Shown piece by piece: positions 14,716 to 18,887 of a stretch of DNA of 18,887 nucleotides. This stretch comes from an uncultured Lachnospiraceae bacterium (GTDB lineage Bacteria > Bacillota > Clostridia > Lachnospirales > Lachnospiraceae). The notes under the pieces are model-generated. The model had not been told where the DNA came from and did not search any database. It saw only the letters and a program-made list of their open reading frames with translations. The position numbers and the translations under genes are program-made. The stretch is from the NCBI GenBank assembly GCA_900549995.1, contig URQQ01000081.1, forward strand, positions 1 to 18,887, given 5' to 3'. Every line of letters starts with the position of its first letter. Position 1 is the first letter of the stretch.

Positions 14716-14925
14716 TCATCTTTTTCGATTCATTTTAAACCATAAAATTATATTATATGGAAATCGGACTTTACATATGATATTCTTTGATTTCCCACAG
14801 CAATTACACCTCATAGGATACTGAAAAATATAGGAATCCTTCCGCTGTATATTCATACCATACTTATTATTCAGACATTTTCTGCAATACCCAAGTTTAT
14901 GCAGCTGATGTTTTGTACTTTTCAT
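14716..14925 (-). CDS. Small zinc-ribbon-like protein, function unknown
   Basis: A 69-residue basic protein. I chose ATG 14925 because GGGAGAAG (14940-14933) lies 7 bases upstream; the frame stays open to an ATG at 15027, but that start has no ribosome site. Two cysteine knuckles are visible: C14-R-K-C17 in LGYCRKCLNNKYG, and C40-N-C-C43 in YPMRCNCCGKSKN. They are separated by 22 residues, as in a zinc ribbon. No signal peptide or membrane segment is seen. It lies between tRNA-Trp and a serine recombinase in AT-rich DNA. I do not recognise a named family. It could be a nucleic-acid-binding accessory protein, or a chance open frame, though the paired CxxC motifs argue against chance. Confidence 0.6.
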   Translation of the reverse strand: MKSTKHQLHKLGYCRKCLNNKYGMNIQRKDSYIFQYPMRCNCCGKSKNIICKVRFPYNIILWFKMNRKR

Positions 14926-15270
14926 ATTAGTTCTTCTCCCATGTCTTTTATATCCCCCGCAGCGAATAATATCTTGGAGGAGATTAAAAGCTGCAGGGAT
15001 ATCTATATTGATTGCCAGCGTCATCATTTTTTTATATTTTTGCTTTTATTTTCTCTTTGTACTGTCTTTCCTGCCGCTCATAAAAGCAGACATTTTTAAA
15101 CTATTGTGATAATATATGTAATGAAATAATATTTTTGTTTTTATATGAAAAGTTACTCTAAACGGTCTGTAATCATGGTAAATATTGCTTTGAAGAGCTT
15201 ATGAGCTTAAACTCACTAAAAATATGAATGCATGATTTACAAATCTGAATGATTAAAAATGTCTACCTTT
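14926..15270. other. AT-rich intergenic stretch without a confident gene
   Basis: The interval between the small zinc-ribbon gene and the recombinase is strongly AT-rich with runs of A and T. I see no credible coding frame, RNA gene or strong terminator. It holds a tandem GAGCTTA (15195-15201 and 15203-15209), an inverted pair GTAATCATG (15169-15177) and CATGATTTAC (15231-15240), and an AT-rich hairpin at 15251-15276 overlapping the recombinase stop. Confidence 0.5.
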
Positions 15271-15882
15271 TTAATCACCTTCACAGTCCTGGCAATCATA
15301 GGCCCATTTCAGGAATGTTCTCTGTGCTACGTGAAGCCTCCGCGCTGCTTCTCTGCCGCTGATCTTTTCGGATTTCCATTTTTCATAAATACTGTAAAAC
15401 TCTTCGGGAATCTTTTTATTCGGCCTGCCAAGCTGAGTTCCTTTTGCCCTGGCGGCTGCGATCCCTTCTTTCTGTCTCTGTTTTATATTTTCTCTTTCAA
15501 TCTGTGCCACATAGCAAAGAATCTGAAGAACCATATCAGCTATAAATTTTCCAGTCAAATCTCTCCCTTTTTCTCTTGTATCCAGAAGCGGAAAATCAAT
15601 CACTACAATATCAATCTGTTTTTCATGCACAAGTTTTCTCCATTGTTCAATGATCTCATCGTAATTCCTACCAAGCCTGTCTATAGACTTCACGTACAAA
15701 ACGTCACCTTTCTTTAAAATACTGACGAGCTTCTTATATTGAGGCCTGTTAAAATCTTTTCCTGACTGCCTGTCAACATAAATATGATCCGGTGCGATTT
15801 TTACTTTCTTCATAGCTGCCATCTGCCGGTCTGTGTGCTGATCTCTGGCAGAAACTCTCACATATCCATATCTTCCATCCAT
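15271..15882 (-). CDS. Serine recombinase (resolvase/invertase family)
   Basis: Site-specific recombinase of 203 residues, the small resolvase/invertase size. The catalytic domain starts RYGYVRVSARDQHTDRQ with nucleophile Ser11, and has IYVDRQSGKDFNRPQY, then KSIDRLGRNYDEI with the conserved arginines R69 and R72. The long E helix includes LCYVAQIERENIKQRQKEGI. A short C-terminal helix-turn-helix (about 160-195) contains KISGREAARRLHVAQRTFLKW. An AGGAA-type ribosome site precedes ATG 15882. No transposase or cargo gene is adjacent, and no clear crossover site was identified. It may be a mobile-element remnant, a stand-alone resolvase, or act on distant sites. Confidence 0.92.
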   Translation of the reverse strand: MDGRYGYVRVSARDQHTDRQMAAMKKVKIAPDHIYVDRQSGKDFNRPQYKKLVSILKKGDVLYVKSIDRLGRNYDEIIEQWRKLVHEKQIDIVVIDFPLLDTREKGRDLTGKFIADMVLQILCYVAQIERENIKQRQKEGIAAARAKGTQLGRPNKKIPEEFYSIYEKWKSEKISGREAARRLHVAQRTFLKWAYDCQDCEGD

Positions 15883-16037
15883 TTTTCCTGTTCCTTTCTT
15901 CTTTTAAACTTATGTTCTTTATTTTAGATTTCCCCGGTATCGTTATTTTAAAACTTACCGTTTTCATCATTTCCATATTGCCAAAACAGATTCCCAAAAC
16001 TTCTGCCTCCCCGATAGCTTCCGTTCCTGAAAACGTC

Positions 16038-16071
16038 AAAAACTCCCAGAGGATTTTTCTCCTCTGGGAGT
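16038..16071 (-). terminator. Rho-independent terminator of the lemA-DUF2207 operon
   Basis: ACTCCCAGAGGA (16042-16053) and TCCTCTGGGAGT (16060-16071) form a perfect 12-bp stem with a 6-base loop. On the - strand it is followed by TTTTT. It lies about 30 bases after the DUF2207 stop. On the + strand no proper T-run follows. Confidence 0.93.
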
Positions 16072-16102
16072 ATTCGCTTTCTCCATATTCATTTTTATAT
16101 TC

Positions 16103-18082
16103 TTACCAGCTTCCGCCTCCCCCACCGCCGAAACCGCCGCCGGAGAAGCCTCCGCCTGAAAAACCTCCGCCCGAAAAACCTCCGCCAAATGTTCCGCCGC
16201 TTCCGCCTGATTTCGGTGGCTCCGGAATCGTCAGTGTCTCTGCAATATGTCCCATATTTCCCATCAGACACCGGTTAAATATATAAAAATCAAAGTAAGT
16301 AAATTGTCTGCCTGTACTGTACCACTGCGGTGCAGGTACCGACAGTGCTTTCAGCTTTCTGGCGAAGATATCGGATAATCCAAACACATAAGCATAGGGC
16401 ATTATGTGATAGAACATATCCGGATGTTCTTCTGCCAGAATCTTCATACGATCCAGTTCTGCCATCTCTATAAAGTCTCTGAGTCCTGCCAGATATCCCA
16501 TCCAATGAATACATATTGCTGTCCGTTTTTTCATGAAAGCTGTCAGAACGTTCATAACTGCTGTAATAATCAGAACAGCCGCTAAAATCCATATATAATT
16601 AAATGTTTCTTTTTGTACCACCCGAATCACATAACTGCTTGCATAGGCCATACTTGAAAACAGGCTGATTCCCAGTGCCGCCGCAACCTGGAATTTTCTC
16701 TTTCCTCTCTCTTTTGCATACCACTGATCAACTGCAAAAGCAAAGACAAGCATTCCTGCAATCAGAGCAATCCATACAATGACTTGTATCACAAATCTTG
16801 ATGCACTTGTATAAGAATAATAACTTGTGACAATCATAAACCATCCCAGCGGAACAGGGGTCAATATCATTGACAGAATTCTTGCTCTCTTAGAAGAATT
16901 GGTATATATTTGTTTCTTTGGATCCGAAAAGCTTTCTTTCAGCCTTTCAGCAGCCATCTGTATCGTAGGCGCAAACAGATACTGAAGTTCATCAATGTTG
17001 ACGGATAATCCCGTTTTGAACAACTCATCATACATTACACGCTGATATCCGGGAGCATTTTCCGGCAGCTGCTTCTTCATATGAAGTGTCAGCTTATCTT
17101 TCAGTTTCTCCTCAATAGTCAGGTATCCTTTGTCAGCCCAGTAGATGATCAACGAGAGTAAGTCCTTCTCCTGCACTTTCCCATCAATGATATAGCCGAC
17201 AGCAGCACTGTCCAGTCCATCCGGAGGCTGATACTGTACTGATGGAATAATTGGTTCATCTCTGCCAAATAAAAGGAAGAGTATCAGGACAATTGCCCCT
17301 GCCAGAAGAGCAGGAATTAATAAAAGCCACGGAAGATAATTCAATTGATGCGTTCCTGTAAAATAGCCATCTCCTGCTTCGGCGTAACAGGTCAGCCCTT
17401 CGCCAAAGTTAAGGCCATCTTTCAATACTCCGGTAACCTTCATCGCGCTGGCGTCGTAGCTGATCTCTAATATTTCTGAGGCATCTTTCGTCTCTCCGTA
17501 TTTTCCATATATAAATCTCAGTTTCCCCATATCAAATTCCTTGGGAAACTGTATTGTGAAACTGCTCCCCTCTGGTATGGGTGTTCGCCACTGATCTGGA
17601 AAAACATTATAATATATATTATTATAGGAACTCTGCTGAAACTGCGGTGTAAATTTAAATGAGTATTTATAGTCTTTCTCATTTAACGTCTTATCTTCCG
17701 ATCCAAATCGAAATACTTTATTGCCATTTTCACTCGTAATCTCCACATCGTCATTCGCATCTATCAGCTCCACTTTTGCATAGTAGGGAACTTTCACAAT
17801 TTCTTCATCATCGTCATAAGATACCACCGTTCCTTTGTCCGGAAAATACCTGTAGATCCCATGTCTCTGACTTAGAAACTGCACAGATATATTTTCCTCA
17901 ACAGTATAGCTGTTATCTTCTCCGATACGGATATCTGCCTGATACGCTGATGTGGACATATTATAATCCGGGGTCACCTCTGCTCGGGAAGTATTAAAAA
18001 GTCTCTCAACAATCCCACTGTTCATCATTAGAAAAATCAGAATAATCCATATCGTTATACCGTTTCTCCTCTTCCCTGCCAT
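16103..18082 (-). CDS. DUF2207-domain membrane protein with glycine-rich C-terminus
   Basis: Membrane protein of 659 residues, function not established. An N-terminal signal or anchor (about 8-22) precedes a large extracytoplasmic DUF2207 domain (about 35-240), with YQADIRIGEDNSYTVEE near its start and the family-like SQRHGIYRYFP. A membrane helix follows at 249-272, then a cytosolic stretch containing AVGYIIDGKVQEKDLLSLII and DKGYLTIEE. Four more helices lie between about 400 and 515. After another soluble part, the protein ends in GGGFS repeats and GGGGGGSW, common in DUF2207 proteins. A GGAGG ribosome site precedes ATG 18082. It lies 16 bases after lemA; the two families often occur together, suggesting a shared envelope role. 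Confidence 0.88.
   Translation of the reverse strand: MAGKRRNGITIWIILIFLMMNSGIVERLFNTSRAEVTPDYNMSTSAYQADIRIGEDNSYTVEENISVQFLSQRHGIYRYFPDKGTVVSYDDDEEIVKVPYYAKVELIDANDDVEITSENGNKVFRFGSEDKTLNEKDYKYSFKFTPQFQQSSYNNIYYNVFPDQWRTPIPEGSSFTIQFPKEFDMGKLRFIYGKYGETKDASEILEISYDASAMKVTGVLKDGLNFGEGLTCYAEAGDGYFTGTHQLNYLPWLLLIPALLAGAIVLILFLLFGRDEPIIPSVQYQPPDGLDSAAVGYIIDGKVQEKDLLSLIIYWADKGYLTIEEKLKDKLTLHMKKQLPENAPGYQRVMYDELFKTGLSVNIDELQYLFAPTIQMAAERLKESFSDPKKQIYTNSSKRARILSMILTPVPLGWFMIVTSYYSYTSASRFVIQVIVWIALIAGMLVFAFAVDQWYAKERGKRKFQVAAALGISLFSSMAYASSYVIRVVQKETFNYIWILAAVLIITAVMNVLTAFMKKRTAICIHWMGYLAGLRDFIEMAELDRMKILAEEHPDMFYHIMPYAYVFGLSDIFARKLKALSVPAPQWYSTGRQFTYFDFYIFNRCLMGNMGHIAETLTIPEPPKSGGSGGTFGGGFSGGGFSGGGFSGGGFGGGGGGSW
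16130..16189 (-). repeat. 15-bp in-frame tandem repeat encoding GGGFS units
   Basis: Four adjacent 15-base units encode repeats of Phe, three Gly and Ser at the C-terminus of the DUF2207 protein. The copies differ slightly at third positions. Copy number could change by slippage without breaking the frame. Confidence 0.8.
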
Positions 18083-18098
18083 GTCTCGCCCTCCGTTT

Positions 18099-18653
18099 TT
18101 AGAATGACACTTTCACATTATTCCGTTCGGTCTCGTCATTCACTACATAGAGAGGCTTTCTTTGAAACCCAAAAATATTGGCTATGATATTCCCGGGAAA
18201 TACTTCTGTCTTAGTATTAAACTTATTGACCACTCCGTTGTAATATCTTCTCGATCCCGCAATCTCCTCTTCTATGCGCTGAAGCTGCTCCTGCAGCATC
18301 ATAAAGTTCTGATTCGCCTTCAAATCAGGATATGATTCAGATAAAGCGAATAGAGACTTCAGTGTACCGCTTAAGATATTGTCATTTGCAATGCGCTCTT
18401 CCGCAGTTGATGAATTCATAGCCATATTCCTGGCTTCAATCACCTTTGTAAGCGTCTCTGATTCATGTTTCGCATATCCCTTTACAGTCTCTACATAGTT
18501 CGGAATCAAATCATAGCGCTTCTTCAATGATACGTCCATTGCAGAAAATGCCTCTTCTGTTTTATTCCTCAGTGTAACAAAACCGTTATATGCACTGACA
18601 AGCCATATAACAATAATCAGCACAACAGCGCCAATAATTATCCCTGCGATCAT
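18099..18653 (-). CDS. lemA: LemA family protein
   Basis: Membrane-anchored protein of 184 residues, the usual LemA size. One N-terminal membrane helix (about 3-21, AGIIIGAVVLIIVIWLVSA) is followed by YNGFVTLRNKTEEAFSAMDVSLKKRYDLIPNYVETVKGYAKHE, split here only by reading, which is the family's most conserved block. A long helical bundle follows, containing ALSESYPDLKANQNFMMLQ and EEEIAGSRRYYNGVVNKFN, then the conserved FPGNIIANIFGF. The start ATG at 18653 has a perfect AGGAGG ribosome site. Its role in bacteria is poorly defined; it typically pairs with DUF2207 or TPM-domain membrane proteins, as here. It is the first gene of a two-gene operon with a strong promoter. Confidence 0.95.
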   Translation of the reverse strand: MIAGIIIGAVVLIIVIWLVSAYNGFVTLRNKTEEAFSAMDVSLKKRYDLIPNYVETVKGYAKHESETLTKVIEARNMAMNSSTAEERIANDNILSGTLKSLFALSESYPDLKANQNFMMLQEQLQRIEEEIAGSRRYYNGVVNKFNTKTEVFPGNIIANIFGFQRKPLYVVNDETERNNVKVSF

Positions 18654-18697
18654 ATTTTCTACCTCCTGTTCGTGGAAACCTTTATAGTATTATAAAC

Positions 18698-18725
18698 ATT
18701 ATAACAGAGAATACTCAAACCACAA
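18698..18725 (-). promoter_or_regulatory. Promoter of the lemA-DUF2207 operon
   Basis: On the - strand a perfect TATAAT (18703-18698) is preceded by TGT, an extended -10. TTGTGG (18725-18720) lies 16 bases further upstream as a partial -35. The start would be near 18690, giving a leader of about 40 bases before the lemA start. Confidence 0.75.
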
Positions 18726-18755
18726 GGATTTAATTCCGTATTTTATATACGAAAA

Positions 18756-18783
18756 AAGCACATGCAGTTTCCTACATGTGCTT
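18756..18783 (-). terminator. Terminator of the upstream rRNA operon
   Basis: On the - strand AAGCACATG (18783-18775) pairs with CATGTGCTT (18764-18756) around a 10-base loop and runs into TTTTTT. It lies about 70 bases after the end of the 23S rRNA, with lemA's promoter just downstream. Confidence 0.85.
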
Positions 18784-18851
18784 CTCTTCACATACCTTCA
18801 AAATCACATACAAAGTTTTTTATCATCCATCTTTTTTCCTATCACCTGTTC

Positions 18852-18887
18852 TGGTTATGCCCTCGATCGATTAGTAACAGTCAGCTC
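18852..18887 (-). rRNA. rrl: 23S ribosomal RNA, 3' end (rest outside window)
   Basis: The final 36 bases, read on the - strand, contain GCTGACTGTTACTAAT, then CGATCGAGGGCATAACC. This is the conserved 3' terminus of bacterial 23S rRNA (the TACTAAT...TCGAGG...TAACC pattern). The exact 3' end near 18852 is estimated. The 5S gene does not follow within the roughly 70 bases before the terminator. Confidence 0.85.

Noticed and set aside
14926..15027. N-terminal extension of the small zinc-ribbon protein to 103 residues
   Set aside because: The upstream ATGs have no ribosome site, and the conserved-looking cysteine part begins after the internal ATG at 14925.
15912..16286. + strand frame encoding a proline-rich PPPEKPPPEK stretch
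   Set aside because: The repeats are the complement of the glycine-rich tail codons of the DUF2207 gene; the frame also crosses that operon's terminator.
1..18887. CRISPR array, toxin-antitoxin pair, restriction system or retron
   Set aside because: No regularly spaced repeats, reverse transcriptase, nuclease, methyltransferase or paired small genes were found on either strand.

Overview
The window looks like chromosome of a Gram-positive, endospore-forming anaerobe, most likely a gut Lachnospiraceae/Clostridia relative. Pointers are strong AGGAGG-type ribosome sites, dipicolinate synthase genes behind a sigma-K-like promoter, a Firmicutes-style tRNA-Trp without encoded CCA, and LemA/DUF2207 genes. 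The genus is inference; no search was possible.

Region 1 (1-8665, + strand) is one long peptide-acquisition operon: the end of a DppB permease, a DppC permease, the DppD and DppF ATPases, a lipoprotein peptide-binding protein, a cytosolic M14 metallo-carboxypeptidase, an RpiR/MurR-type regulator with a SIS domain, and an M42 aminopeptidase starting with TTG. It ends at a strong intrinsic terminator. Peptides would be captured outside, pumped in, and trimmed from both ends inside the cell. The binding-protein gene is bracketed by two hairpins that could set its mRNA level. Both ATPases carry the same C-x5-C-x6-C-x17-C array, a likely iron-sulfur site.

Region 2 (8664-12049, - strand) runs dpaA-dpaB-asnB. 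The first two make dipicolinic acid for the spore core. An asparagine synthetase follows 32 bases later, probably co-transcribed. A sigma-K-type promoter precedes dpaA, with its -35 element inside the terminator of the gene upstream.

Region 3 (12051-14516) is a divergent pair: an M20 amidohydrolase (-) and a LysR-family regulator (+), with a dyad in the shared intergenic region.

Region 4 (14458-15882) holds a tRNA-Trp (-) with a near-consensus promoter, a 69-residue zinc-ribbon-like protein, an AT-rich stretch with no confident gene, and a serine recombinase. It resembles a small acquired or recombination-prone patch.

Region 5 (16038-18725, - strand) is a lemA-DUF2207 membrane-protein operon with its own promoter and terminator. 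The last bases (18756-18887) are the 3' end of a 23S rRNA on the - strand and its terminator; there is no room for a 5S gene between them.

No CRISPR array, insertion sequence, prophage module or obviously new defence system was seen. The points most worth checking are the sigma-K/terminator overlap at dpaA, the dpaAB-asnB linkage, the altered SIS motif in the RpiR regulator, and the hairpins around the binding-protein gene.
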